From the NCBI GenBank assembly GCA_004173185.1, contig SEFZ01000008.1:151438-215437 (forward strand): DNA of 64,000 bases, given 5' to 3'. The DNA is from Sphingomonadales bacterium. Its GTDB lineage: Bacteria; Pseudomonadota; Alphaproteobacteria; Sphingomonadales; Sphingomonadaceae. Below, piece by piece: positions 44,077-52,673 of the stretch. Each line of letters starts with the position of its first letter. Within the stretch, counting starts at the first letter, position 1. The notes beneath the pieces were generated by a model. That model saw only the letters and a program-made list of their open reading frames with translations. It was not told the DNA's origin and searched no databases. Both the position numbers and the translations under genes were made by a program.

Positions 44077-45156
44077 TTAACGCTCCTGGTGCGAATGCGT
44101 GGCGGGGCTGGCGGGCGCAGGGGAGGGCTGCGCTCCGGGCGGCGCAGTCAGGCTGTCGCCCGTGTCCTTGTCGATCGTGTCGTCCAACAATGCGCCTTCG
44201 GGCTTTGGCTTGTCGGTCTTTTGATGACCGCCGCCATGCATGCTGGTGATGCAGGGTGTGCCCGGCTTCACGCAGCGCTGGACAACGCGGGTGAACAAGG
44301 TCTGGTCGACACCGCCGAAATACATCGCCGGGACCTTCTCGCTGGGCTTTTCCAGCTCGAGGAAGCGTGCGGTATCGAGCGCGGGGCCGCTGGCCTTTAC
44401 GCGCGAGATCCAGTTATCGAACCCGCCTTCATCGACGCCGTAAAGCTTGAAGCGCATGTTCGAGAAACCGGCGCCGCTATAATTTGCCGACAGCCCCTCA
44501 AACTTGCCCTCGCGGTTGAGAACGGCGTGCAGCGTCGAGCGCATGCCGGGCATGGTGTAGATCATCCCCGCAAGCGTTGGCGCGTAGAAGGTGTTCATCA
44601 TGTTGGTCGAGGTCAGATCGAAGCGCACCGGGCGATCGACCGGCAGTGCCAGTTCGTTGACCGTGGCGACGCCCTGTTCGGGATAGATGAACAGCCATTT
44701 CCAATCGAGCGAGACGACCTGGACGACCAGCGGCTTTACATTGGGATCGACCGGCTTGCCCGCCGCGATCCGGTTTACCGGGCGGAAGGGATCGAGCAGA
44801 TGGGTGCTCCACCAGGTGAGTGCGCCCAGGCAGATGATGATCAGCAGCGGCGCAGCCCAGATGACCAGTTCGAGCGAAGTCGAATGATCGAAATGGGGAT
44901 CGTAGGTCGCGTCCTTGTTGGACGCCCTATAGCGCCATGCGAACACGACGATCAGTATCATCACCGGCACGATGATCAGCAGCATCAGCGCAGTCGAGAT
45001 ATAGATGATATCTCGTTGCTGGAGCGCGATATCGCCCGCCGGGTTAAGCACCTCGTGGTTACACGCGGATAGCAGGGTGGTGGCCGCAAGCAGAGCTGCT
45101 GCCTTAAGGCGCCGCGAAGGCGTCATCTTATTTGGGGGCGTAGGTGTTGCACGCAT
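44077..45156 (-). CDS. cyoA: Cytochrome o ubiquinol oxidase subunit II
   Basis: A 359-residue lipoprotein subunit. The signal peptide ends at a lipobox (LLSAC), two membrane helices follow, then the cupredoxin-like periplasmic domain. The CuA ligands of cytochrome c oxidases are absent, as expected for a quinol oxidase. The C-terminal tail is about 45 residues longer than in E. coli and rich in Pro, Lys, Asp and His (THSHQER end). First gene of cyoABCD-surf1-regB-regA. The ATG at 45156 has a weak AGGAT; ATG 45126 is an alternative. Confidence 0.93.
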   Translation of the reverse strand: MRATPTPPNKMTPSRRLKAAALLAATTLLSACNHEVLNPAGDIALQQRDIIYISTALMLLIIVPVMILIVVFAWRYRASNKDATYDPHFDHSTSLELVIWAAPLLIIICLGALTWWSTHLLDPFRPVNRIAAGKPVDPNVKPLVVQVVSLDWKWLFIYPEQGVATVNELALPVDRPVRFDLTSTNMMNTFYAPTLAGMIYTMPGMRSTLHAVLNREGKFEGLSANYSGAGFSNMRFKLYGVDEGGFDNWISRVKASGPALDTARFLELEKPSEKVPAMYFGGVDQTLFTRVVQRCVKPGTPCITSMHGGGHQKTDKPKPEGALLDDTIDKDTGDSLTAPPGAQPSPAPASPATHSHQER

Positions 45157-45288
45157 GCCATCCGCCTATCCTGGCGCACCCAGCGCCGACATTGGACATT
45201 TTGTCCTATCCCCACCGCGTCGCTTTTCTGGTGCAAGGGACGTTGAAACGCAATAATAGCCTATACAGGCTGCCGGAGCGAAACCGCA

Positions 45289-46638
45289 ATGACTGCATCC
45301 CCCGCCGTTCCCAATTCGACGTCGCTGGAACGCGATGCCCGGGTGATTACTGCCCGTGAGCACAAGATCGCGCCCGGCGAGATCGCCATTGGCGTGATCA
45401 TTGGGCGGACGAGCGAATTCTTCGACTTCTTCGTCTACGCCATCGCTTCGGTGCTGGTGTTCCCGGCGCTGATCTTCCCGTTCGTCGATGCCGTTACCGG
45501 CACGCTATATTCGTTCGCATTATTCTCGCTGGCGTTCATCGCGCGGCCGCTGGGCTCGGCGATCTTCATGTGGATCGATCGCAACTATGGCCGCGGGGTG
45601 AAGCTCACCATCGCATTGTTCCTGCTCGGCGGATCGACCATGGCGATGGCGTTCCTCCCCAGCTACGCCAGTGCGGGCCTTGGCGCTGCATGGATGCTGG
45701 CGGCTTTGCGCATCGGGCAGGGCGTAGCGCTGGGTGGCGCGTGGGACGGGCTGCCATCCTTGCTGTCGCTCAGTTCGCCGCCGAACCGGCGCGGCTGGTA
45801 TGCGATGATCCCGCAGCTGGGCGCTCCACTTGGGCTGATCGTTGCAGCTGCGCTGTTTGCTTTCTTCGTCTCGACGCTGTCGAGCGCGGACTTCCTCAGC
45901 TGGGGCTGGCGCTATCCGTTCTTCGTGGCGTTCGCGATCAACGTGGTGGCGCTGTTCGCGCGGCTGCGGCTCGTGGCGACTCCGGAATTCCAGCGCCTGT
46001 TCGAGAGCCGCGAGCTTCAGCCCGCGCCGTTCTGGGAGACCGTTCGCGTCGAATGGCGGACGATTGCGCTCGGTTCGTTCGCGCCGTTGGCCAGCTTTGC
46101 GCTGTTCCACCTCGTCACGGTGTTCCCGCTCTCCTGGGTCATCCTGTACAGTGGCGAGAGTGCCGAGCGCTTCCTGGTGATCGAGATCATCGGCGCGGTG
46201 TTCTGCGTTCTGGCGATGCTCGCTTCGGGCTTTATCGCCGACCGGGTAGGCCGACGCGCTGTGCTTGGCGTTTCCGCAGCGCTGATCGCCGCCTATAGCG
46301 GCTTCGCGCCGCAGCTATTGGGTGCGGGCGGCGTTGGCGAGACGGTCTATATGCTTGCGGGCTTCGTGCTGCTCGGCCTCGCATTCGGCCAGTCTTCGGG
46401 CGCGGTGAATGCCAGCTTCTCGGCCGAGCGGCGCTATACCGGCGCAGCGACGACCGCGAACCTTTCCTGGCTGATAGGGGCAGGCTTTGCGCCCTTGGTC
46501 GCGCTGGCGCTGGCGAGCAATTTCGGGCTGTGGTCGGTGGGGATTTACCTGCTGTCCGGCGCGATCTGCACGCTGGCGGCTCTGGCGATCAACCGGGAAT
46601 GGGCGCGGCCCGGCGGACCGGAAACCATTCCCGCCTGA
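45289..46638 (+). CDS. MFS transporter, metabolite:H+ symporter type
   Basis: A 449-residue inner-membrane carrier with twelve predicted helices. The beginning, IAIGVIIGRTSEFFDFFVYA, is the MHS (ShiA/ProP/KgtP) pattern where E-[FY]-[FY]-D-F is conserved. The loop after helix 2 (RPLGSAIFMWIDRNYGRG) is the RPLG-type MFS signature, and LRIGQGVALGGAWDGLPSLL is the helix 4-5 motif. Substrates of relatives are organic acids, osmolytes or shikimate; none can be assigned here. GGAG lies ten bases before the ATG. It is divergent from cyoA and ends in a terminator. Confidence 0.9.
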   Translation: MTASPAVPNSTSLERDARVITAREHKIAPGEIAIGVIIGRTSEFFDFFVYAIASVLVFPALIFPFVDAVTGTLYSFALFSLAFIARPLGSAIFMWIDRNYGRGVKLTIALFLLGGSTMAMAFLPSYASAGLGAAWMLAALRIGQGVALGGAWDGLPSLLSLSSPPNRRGWYAMIPQLGAPLGLIVAAALFAFFVSTLSSADFLSWGWRYPFFVAFAINVVALFARLRLVATPEFQRLFESRELQPAPFWETVRVEWRTIALGSFAPLASFALFHLVTVFPLSWVILYSGESAERFLVIEIIGAVFCVLAMLASGFIADRVGRRAVLGVSAALIAAYSGFAPQLLGAGGVGETVYMLAGFVLLGLAFGQSSGAVNASFSAERRYTGAATTANLSWLIGAGFAPLVALALASNFGLWSVGIYLLSGAICTLAALAINREWARPGGPETIPA

Positions 46639-46660
46639 TCGCTGTTTACCGGCAAGTTTG

Positions 46661-46695
46661 AAAGGCCCCGTCGAGCAATCGGCGGGGCCTTTTCT
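46661..46695 (+). terminator. Rho-independent terminator after the MFS gene
   Basis: AAGGCCCCG and CGGGGCCTT pair perfectly with a 12-base loop, preceded by A and followed by TTTTCTT. It lies 23 bp after the MFS stop and isolates the downstream TonB receptor gene. Confidence 0.9.
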
Positions 46696-46710
46696 TGTCA
46701 GCTTGACGAC

Positions 46711-46734
46711 AGTGTATTGCTATAATACTACACT
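46711..46734 (+). promoter_or_regulatory. Promoter -10 embedded in a palindromic operator
   Basis: TGC-TATAAT (46718-46726) forms an extended -10 box. It lies inside an inverted repeat with outer arms AGTGTA / TACACT (46711-46716, 46729-46734) and inner arms GTATT / AATAC. A repressor bound here would shut off the TonB receptor gene that begins 115 bp downstream. No matching regulator gene was identified nearby. Confidence 0.5.
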
Positions 46735-46849
46735 AGCACGGTGCAGGCGTTTAGGGGGCGATTTCACCGAAAGATCAGCAATCGCTCATGCCGCTCATCC
46801 CGGCGCGAGACAGAGCGGTCTCGATGAAACCAACGCCAAAGGCAGTATT

Positions 46850-49009
46850 ATGAAAACGCGCTTTCACCTTTCCGCTTCGCTGATCGTTCTCGCCGCATGC
46901 GTGCCCGCATTCGCCCACGCGCAGGATAAGCCCGCAACCGAGAAATCGAACGATATGGTGGTAACCGGCAAGACCGCCGAGGTGCGCACCGCGCCGGACC
47001 GGGTGAGCTTCAACATCACCAACGATTTGCAGGCGCAGAACGGCACCGTTGCCGATGCGCTGCGCGCGGTGCCGGGGGTCGAGGTCGATCTCGAGGGCAA
47101 TGTCAGCCTGCGCGGCGATCGCGGCGTGACGATCCTGGTGGATGGCCGCCCATCGGCGATGATGAACGGCGAATCGCGCGCGAGCGTGCTACAATCCATG
47201 CCCGCCGGATCGATCGAGCGGGTCGAAGTCATCACCAATCCTTCCGCCGCGATGAGCCCCGAAGGATCGGGGGGCGTGATCAACCTTGTCAGCAAGCAGG
47301 CGCGGCCGGGTGCGCGTTCGGGCACGATCCGCCCGACGATCGCCAGCCGGCAAAGCGCGGGCCTCAACGTCAATGGCGTGCTTTCCAAGCCGGGCCTGAC
47401 GCTGACCGGCGATGTCGGTTATCGCCGGATGCACACCGAACAGGATTCCAATCAGGAGCGCGCGCGCTTCGACGCCGGCTCGAACAGCTTTATCGGCAGC
47501 CGTCAGGATATTCACGCGCGCAACTCGGTGGGCTTCGGCAACGCCCGGCTTGGCGTCGACTATGACCTAGACAAGAAGAACCGCCTCAGCACCGAACTGA
47601 CCTATCGCGACGGTACGATCGATACCAAGCGCGTCGACCGCTTCGCCAGCCCGACTGCGGCATATGTGCGCAATTCGGACACGGCGGGGTCGCAACGCGG
47701 CGGCGGGGCGACGGTCTCGTGGCGCCGCTCGATGGGCGAGGGGCATGAACTGACCGCCGAACTTGAGATGGAGCGCGGCAAGATGCAGCGCGATATCCGC
47801 GCAGTCACCACGCCCAGCCTGCCCGCCGGTGCCGCCAGCTATGAGCATATCGGCAATGCGATGGTGCGCCGCGATTATGAGGCCAAGCTCGATTACAAGC
47901 GGCCGATGGGGGAGGGGCGATCGCTGAATCTGGGCTATGAATATGATGTCGTGCAGAGCGATTTCCGCTTTACCGGCGAGCGCGGCGCGAGCTTTACCGC
48001 GCTGGTGCCGGTTGCGTCGCTGACTAACCGGTTCGACTATCGCCAGACGATTCATGCGGCCTATGGCATATACAATCTTCAGATCGGCAAGATCGAGTTG
48101 CAGCCCGGCCTGCGCGTCGAACAGGCCGATATCGAACTCGACCAGATCACGGGCGGCATCCAGAGCCACACCGGCTATTTCCGAGTCTATCCGACGCTGC
48201 ATGCCGGGCTCGAACTGTCCGCCAAGCAGAAGCTGCGCGGCAGCTATAGCCGCCGCATCCAGCGGCCGGGCGCGCAGGATCTCAGCCCCTATATCCTCTA
48301 TGTCGATCCGCTGAACCTGCGGCAGGGCAACCCCAATTTGCGGCCCGAGACGACGGACTCGTTCGAGCTGGCGTGGCAGATGCGCGACGGCGGCACCTTT
48401 TACTCGGTCAACGGCTTTTACCGGAAGTCGCGTGGCGGGGTGACCGATGTCGTCACGGATCTTGGTGGCGGCACTTTCCTGACCACCCGCGCCAATCTAG
48501 CGACCAGCCAGCGCGCGGGCGCCGAGTTCATCGCCAATGGCAAGCTGAGCAAGACGCTGAGCTATAACGCTTCGGCGACGCTCTATTGGAACGAGATCGA
48601 TCCGCGCACCGCGGGCATTCTCGCGCGGCGATCGGGCACTTCGGGCACGGTGCGCGCCAATCTCAGCTGGCAGCCGACGCCGAAGGACTTCTTCCAGCTC
48701 AACGGCAATGTTTCGGGCCGGCAGCTCGTGGCGCAGGGCTATCGCGAAGGGACCGGGGTGCTCAACCTCGGCTATCGCCGCAAGGTCAGCGACAAGTTCA
48801 GCCTGGTGCTGACCGCGCAGAATATTCTCGACAGCGCCAAGCAGGTGACGGCGATCAGCACGCCGACGATCCGCGACCGCTTCGAGCAGCGCGGACCGGG
48901 CCGCATCTTCATGCTGAGCGCGACCTATAATTTCGGCAATCCGGGCGGCCGCAAGCAGCGCGAGCCGGGCTTTGAGTTCGATTCGGGTGCCGGGGTGGCC
49001 GCGCAGTAG
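46850..49009 (+). CDS. TonB-dependent / outer-membrane beta-barrel receptor
   Basis: A 719-residue outer-membrane protein with a signal peptide ending near FAHAQ. The plug region contains DALRAVPGVEVDLEGNVSLR, GVTILVDGRPSAM and IERVEVITNPSAAMSPEGSG, a pattern of FecA/CirA-like and TonB-linked barrel proteins. The barrel holds the usual repeated strands and LRPETTDSFELAW. It does not end in an aromatic residue at the very C-terminus; a polar tail with FDSGAGVAAQ follows the last strand. The ATG at 46850 is chosen because the signal peptide starts there; a longer frame overlaps the upstream MFS gene. The ligand is unknown; the operator upstream suggests tight regulation. Confidence 0.9.
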   Translation: MKTRFHLSASLIVLAACVPAFAHAQDKPATEKSNDMVVTGKTAEVRTAPDRVSFNITNDLQAQNGTVADALRAVPGVEVDLEGNVSLRGDRGVTILVDGRPSAMMNGESRASVLQSMPAGSIERVEVITNPSAAMSPEGSGGVINLVSKQARPGARSGTIRPTIASRQSAGLNVNGVLSKPGLTLTGDVGYRRMHTEQDSNQERARFDAGSNSFIGSRQDIHARNSVGFGNARLGVDYDLDKKNRLSTELTYRDGTIDTKRVDRFASPTAAYVRNSDTAGSQRGGGATVSWRRSMGEGHELTAELEMERGKMQRDIRAVTTPSLPAGAASYEHIGNAMVRRDYEAKLDYKRPMGEGRSLNLGYEYDVVQSDFRFTGERGASFTALVPVASLTNRFDYRQTIHAAYGIYNLQIGKIELQPGLRVEQADIELDQITGGIQSHTGYFRVYPTLHAGLELSAKQKLRGSYSRRIQRPGAQDLSPYILYVDPLNLRQGNPNLRPETTDSFELAWQMRDGGTFYSVNGFYRKSRGGVTDVVTDLGGGTFLTTRANLATSQRAGAEFIANGKLSKTLSYNASATLYWNEIDPRTAGILARRSGTSGTVRANLSWQPTPKDFFQLNGNVSGRQLVAQGYREGTGVLNLGYRRKVSDKFSLVLTAQNILDSAKQVTAISTPTIRDRFEQRGPGRIFMLSATYNFGNPGGRKQREPGFEFDSGAGVAAQ

Positions 49010-49034
49010 CAGCCACCCACAGGCGGTGCTTTGC

Positions 49035-49682
49035 TTAGCTCAGCACCGCCGCAACCAGTTGATTGAACGCATCGGCGCGGTGGCTCATCAGATGCTTGGT
49101 CTGAGGATCCATCTCGGCGAAGGTCTGGGTGTAGCCGTGCGGAACGAAGATCGGATCATAGCCATGGCCGTTATTCCCGCGCGGGGGCCAGACCAGCGTT
49201 CCGTCTACGCGGCCCTCGAACCATTCGACATGGCCATCGGGCCACGCCAAAGCGAGCGCGCAGATGAAATGCGCGTCGCGGCCGGTTTCGGGCGGAAGCG
49301 CGGCGAACTTGTCCTCGATGAGCTGCATCGCGAGGTTGAAGTCGCGGCCTTCGCCGCCCCAGCGCGCCGAGAAGATTCCCGGATCGCCGCCCAGCGCCTC
49401 GACGCATAGGCCGCTATCGTCGGCGAGGGCGGGCAGGCCGGACAAGTCCGCTGCCTGCATCGCCTTCAATTCGGCATTGGCGACGAAGGTCGTGCCGGTT
49501 TCCTCGGGCTCGGGCAGATCGAGTTCTGCGGCCGAGACCGGCTCGATCCCGAACGGCCCGAGCAGCTCGCGGATTTCGCGGACCTTGCCCTCGTTATGGC
49601 TGGCGATGACCAGCTTGCCGGGGGCGAGCTTGCGGATCGCTTGTTGGCCCAGATCGCCGGGGGTATCGCCTTCGCCGCTCAT
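49035..49682 (-). CDS. rdgB: Non-canonical purine NTP pyrophosphatase (RdgB/HAM1)
   Basis: A 215-residue housekeeping enzyme that hydrolyses ITP, dITP and XTP to the monophosphates and so keeps these bases out of nucleic acids. The family motifs are [14 protein letters not shown] near the N-terminus, [22 protein letters not shown], the [10 protein letters not shown] block and MSHRADAF at the end. The ATG overlaps the rph stop (ATGA); the two genes are paired in many proteobacteria. Confidence 0.96.
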   Translation of the reverse strand: MSGEGDTPGDLGQQAIRKLAPGKLVIASHNEGKVREIRELLGPFGIEPVSAAELDLPEPEETGTTFVANAELKAMQAADLSGLPALADDSGLCVEALGGDPGIFSARWGGEGRDFNLAMQLIEDKFAALPPETGRDAHFICALALAWPDGHVEWFEGRVDGTLVWPPRGNNGHGYDPIFVPHGYTQTFAEMDPQTKHLMSHRADAFNQLVAAVLS

Positions 49683-50392
49683 CCTAGCGCCTTCAACTGC
49701 GCAGCGAAGATCTGGTTGCATCCGATCCGCGCGAGGCGGAGCAGGCGGAGCAGGCCTTCCTCATCATAGGTGGCACCTTCGGCCGTCGCCTGTGCTTCGG
49801 CAATCTTGCCATCGGCGAGCAAAACGAAATTGGCGTCTGCGTCTGCGCCCGAATCCTCGATATAATCGAGATCGAGCACCGGATTGCCCTGATAGATGCC
49901 GCAGCTGACGGCCGCGACCTGACCGACGATCGGGTTCTGGGCGATCAGGCCGTCCTTCACCAATTTGTCGGTTGCCATGCGCAGCGCGATCCACGCGCCC
50001 GAGATCGCCGCCGTGCGCGTGCCGCCATCGGCCTGGATCACGTCGCAATCGAGGGTGATCTGGCGCTCGCCGAGCAGCTTGAGATCGGTCACGGCGCGCA
50101 AGGAGCGACCGATAAGCCGCTGGATTTCCTGGGTGCGGCCCGATTGCTTGCCCTTGGCCGCTTCGCGCGAACCGCGGGTATGGGTGGCGCGGGGGAGCAT
50201 GCCATATTCGGCGGTCACCCAGCCTTCGCCCTTGCCGCGCAGCCAGGGCGGAATCCGCTCTTCGATGCTCGCGGTCACCAGCACCTTGGTATCGCCGAAG
50301 CCGATCAGCACCGAACCTTCGGCGTGACGGGTGAAACGGGGCTCCACGGTGATCGTGCGCATTTCGTCGGGGGCGCGGCCGGATGGGCGCAT
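49679..50392 (-). CDS. rph: Ribonuclease PH
   Basis: A 237-residue phosphorolytic 3'-to-5' exoribonuclease that trims tRNA precursors; the length equals the E. coli enzyme. [20 protein letters not shown] is the classic start, followed by [36 protein letters not shown], the phosphate-site block [15 protein letters not shown] and [23 protein letters not shown] lies nine bases upstream of the ATG at 50392. It is divergent from a lipoprotein gene and coupled to rdgB. Confidence 0.97.
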   Translation of the reverse strand: MRPSGRAPDEMRTITVEPRFTRHAEGSVLIGFGDTKVLVTASIEERIPPWLRGKGEGWVTAEYGMLPRATHTRGSREAAKGKQSGRTQEIQRLIGRSLRAVTDLKLLGERQITLDCDVIQADGGTRTAAISGAWIALRMATDKLVKDGLIAQNPIVGQVAAVSCGIYQGNPVLDLDYIEDSGADADANFVLLADGKIAEAQATAEGATYDEEGLLRLLRLARIGCNQIFAAQLKALG

Positions 50393-50485
50393 CGGTTCAT
50401 TCTCCTGTAAACTCGTTGCGGCCACGTAGACGGGAAGACGGGAACGCGCCAGTGTTGCAGCGGGTCCGCGACAGGGAGAGCGACG

Positions 50486-51007
50486 ATGCGGTTAGTGATC
50501 GGTTTGGGCTGGGCGGCGCTCGCACTGGCTGGCTGCGCCCGCGATCCGGCACCGACGCTGCCGCCTGCGCCGCCGATTGCGATCGAGGGCGATTCGATCC
50601 GCTATGAGACCAGCCCCTGTTATGGCCGGTGCCCGGTTTATGCCGTGACCGTGCGCCCCGATGGGACCGGCATTTTCGAGGGCAAAAAATTCACCGCAGT
50701 GGAGGGCACGCGCGCATTCGAGCTGAGCGCGGCGGAATACAAGGCGTTTGCCGACAAGCTCCAGCCCTATCGCCCGGAAACCGGCACCAGGCGGATTGCG
50801 CCCGGCGAGATCAGCTGCGGACAGGCGGCTACCGATTTGCCCAGCGTCGAGGTCACCTGGACGCGCGCGATCGGGGACAGTCAGGGGCTCTATTATTATT
50901 TCGGCTGTCGCGGTGACGGCGGCACCCGCAATCACGGCCTGGCCGACGCGCTGGGCGCTGCCGCCGAGGAACTGCCGATCGAAGAGTTGATCGGTGAGCG
51001 ACCGTAG
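50486..51007 (+). CDS. DUF6438-type lipoprotein
   Basis: A 173-residue protein with a lipoprotein signal (LALAGC, Cys about residue 17) and a Pro-rich linker. The central [20 protein letters not shown] with following GIFEG is the recognisable core of the DUF6438 family, whose paired cysteines may form a disulfide in the periplasm. The second half holds [19 protein letters not shown] and a third cysteine pair region ([11 protein letters not shown]). The function is unknown. It lies between rph (divergent) and hrcA (40 bp downstream). Confidence 0.85.
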   Translation: MRLVIGLGWAALALAGCARDPAPTLPPAPPIAIEGDSIRYETSPCYGRCPVYAVTVRPDGTGIFEGKKFTAVEGTRAFELSAAEYKAFADKLQPYRPETGTRRIAPGEISCGQAATDLPSVEVTWTRAIGDSQGLYYYFGCRGDGGTRNHGLADALGAAAEELPIEELIGERP

Positions 51008-51046
51008 TGGTTGGTTCGCGGGCACGACACGCTACATAGGGAGCGA

Positions 51047-52090
51047 ATGACCACGCCCCCCATCCACGAACTGACCGACCGCGCACGCGACGTGTTTCGC
51101 ATCGTCGTGGATTCGTATCTCGATACGGGCGTGCCCGTGGGCTCGCGGACGATCTCGCAGATTTCGACGCTCAACCTGTCGCCCGCTTCGATCCGCAACG
51201 TGATGCAGGATCTGGAGGAACTGGGCCTGCTCGCGTCGCCGCACACCAGCGCGGGGCGGATGCCGACCCAGACGGGGCTGCGGCTGTTCGTCGACGGGAT
51301 GATGCAGGCCAACGAGCCGAGCGCGGAAGAACGGGCCGCGATCGAAGCGCGGGCAGGGCAAGCGGGGCCGGTGGAAGACGCACTGGCGGGTACTACGGCG
51401 GCGCTTTCGGGCCTCTCGGCCTGTGCGGGGCTGGTGCTGGTGCCCCGAATCGAGCCGGTGCTGCGTCAGTTCAGCTTCGTGCCGCTCAGCCAGGATCGCG
51501 CGCTCGCGGTGCTGGTGGGTGAAGATGGTTCGGTCGAGAATCGCGTGGTGGAGTTGCCGGGCGGCATGGACCCGGCGGCGCTGCAGCAGGCGAGCAATTA
51601 CCTTACCGCGATGCTCGGCGGCGTCACGCTCAGCGAAGCGCAGCGCCGCGTCCAGCGCGATCTGACCCAGCAGCGGGCGGCGCTCGATAGCGCGGCGGCG
51701 GCTTTGGTCGAGCGCGGACTTGCGGTGTGGAGCGAGGATGGGGGCCGCCGTCCGGTGCTGATCGTGCGCGGACAAGCGCGGCTGATCGACGCCACCGCGA
51801 CCGAGGATCTGGAGCGCGTGCGCCAATTGCTCGACGAACTGGAGGGCAAGGAGGAGATTTCCCGCTTGCTCGACAGCGCCAGCGAAGGCGAAGCGACGCG
51901 CATATTCATCGGATCGGAAAACAAGCTTTTTGCGTTGTCCGGCTCGTCGGTCATCGCAAAACCGGTGCGCTCGCTCGATGGGCGCGTGGTCGGCGTGGTC
52001 GGCGTGATTGGCCCCACAAGGTTGAATTATGCGCGGGTAGTGCCAATGGTGGATTTCACAGCGGCAACGCTGGCCAGATTACTTGCGTAG
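51047..52090 (+). CDS. hrcA: Heat-inducible transcriptional repressor HrcA
   Basis: A 347-residue repressor of heat-shock genes. The N-terminal winged helix has LTDRARDVFRIVVDSYLDTG and PVGSRTIS, then SPASIRNVMQDLEELGLL and SPHTSAGRMPTQTGLRLFVD, all near-invariant in HrcA. The C-terminal part ends with VIGPTRLNYARVVPMVDF. The protein classically binds the CIRCE operator and needs GroEL for folding. The ATG at 51047 has AGGGAG upstream. No CIRCE element was found in this window, so its targets lie elsewhere. It is co-directional with grpE, 15 bp apart. Confidence 0.96.
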   Translation: MTTPPIHELTDRARDVFRIVVDSYLDTGVPVGSRTISQISTLNLSPASIRNVMQDLEELGLLASPHTSAGRMPTQTGLRLFVDGMMQANEPSAEERAAIEARAGQAGPVEDALAGTTAALSGLSACAGLVLVPRIEPVLRQFSFVPLSQDRALAVLVGEDGSVENRVVELPGGMDPAALQQASNYLTAMLGGVTLSEAQRRVQRDLTQQRAALDSAAAALVERGLAVWSEDGGRRPVLIVRGQARLIDATATEDLERVRQLLDELEGKEEISRLLDSASEGEATRIFIGSENKLFALSGSSVIAKPVRSLDGRVVGVVGVIGPTRLNYARVVPMVDFTAATLARLLA

Positions 52091-52105
52091 AACAGAAGAG
52101 ATATC

Positions 52106-52666
52106 GTGAAAGACAAGAAGATGAACGACGCAGTGGAAGAGCAGACCGAGGATTTGCGCGAGGAAACTGCCGAGGCAGCGCCCGAAGTTGCCGAGCATGA
52201 TCGGTTTGCCGAGATCGAAGCCGAACTGGCCGAGGCCAAGGCTGCGGTGATGTATGCTCAGGCCGAGACCCAGAATGTTCGCCGCCGTTTCGAGAAGGAA
52301 GCGCAGGACGCCAAGACCTATGCCGCGACTGCCTTTGCGCGCGATGTGCTCTCGGTCGCCGACAATCTGACACGCGCGCTGACCGCGATCCCCGCCGAAC
52401 TGCGCGAGGATGAAAAGCTCAAGGGTCTGGTCACCGGTCTGGAAGCTACCGCGCGCGAGCTGGACTCGGTGTTTGCACGCCATGGCATCTCGAAGATCGT
52501 CGCGATGGGCGAAGTGCTCGATCCCAATCGTCATCAGGCGATGATGGAAATGCCGAGCGCCGATGCGGAGCCGGGCACGATCGTGCAGGAAATCCAGTCG
52601 GGCTACATGATCCGCGACCGGCTGTTGCGGCCGGCGCTGGTGGGTGTAGCGAAGAAGCCGGACTGA
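52106..52666 (+). CDS. grpE: Nucleotide exchange factor GrpE
   Basis: A 186-residue cochaperone that releases ADP from DnaK. An acidic N-terminal region of about 35 residues precedes the long dimeric coiled coil (FAEIEAELAEAKAAVMYAQA, then RRRFEKEAQDAKTYA), the four-helix region LSVADNLTRAL and the beta-wing with GEVLDPNRHQAMMEM and GYMIRDRLLRPALVGVA. The start is GTG with AGAAGAG before it; an ATG at 52121 is an alternative. It forms an operon with hrcA. Confidence 0.97.
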   Translation: MKDKKMNDAVEEQTEDLREETAEAAPEVAEHDRFAEIEAELAEAKAAVMYAQAETQNVRRRFEKEAQDAKTYAATAFARDVLSVADNLTRALTAIPAELREDEKLKGLVTGLEATARELDSVFARHGISKIVAMGEVLDPNRHQAMMEMPSADAEPGTIVQEIQSGYMIRDRLLRPALVGVAKKPD

Positions 52667-52673
52667 CCGCCGA

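Noticed and set aside
50393..51046. CIRCE operator (GAGTGCTAA inverted repeat) before hrcA
   Set aside because: No TTAGCACTC/GAGTGCTAA arms were found upstream of hrcA or grpE.
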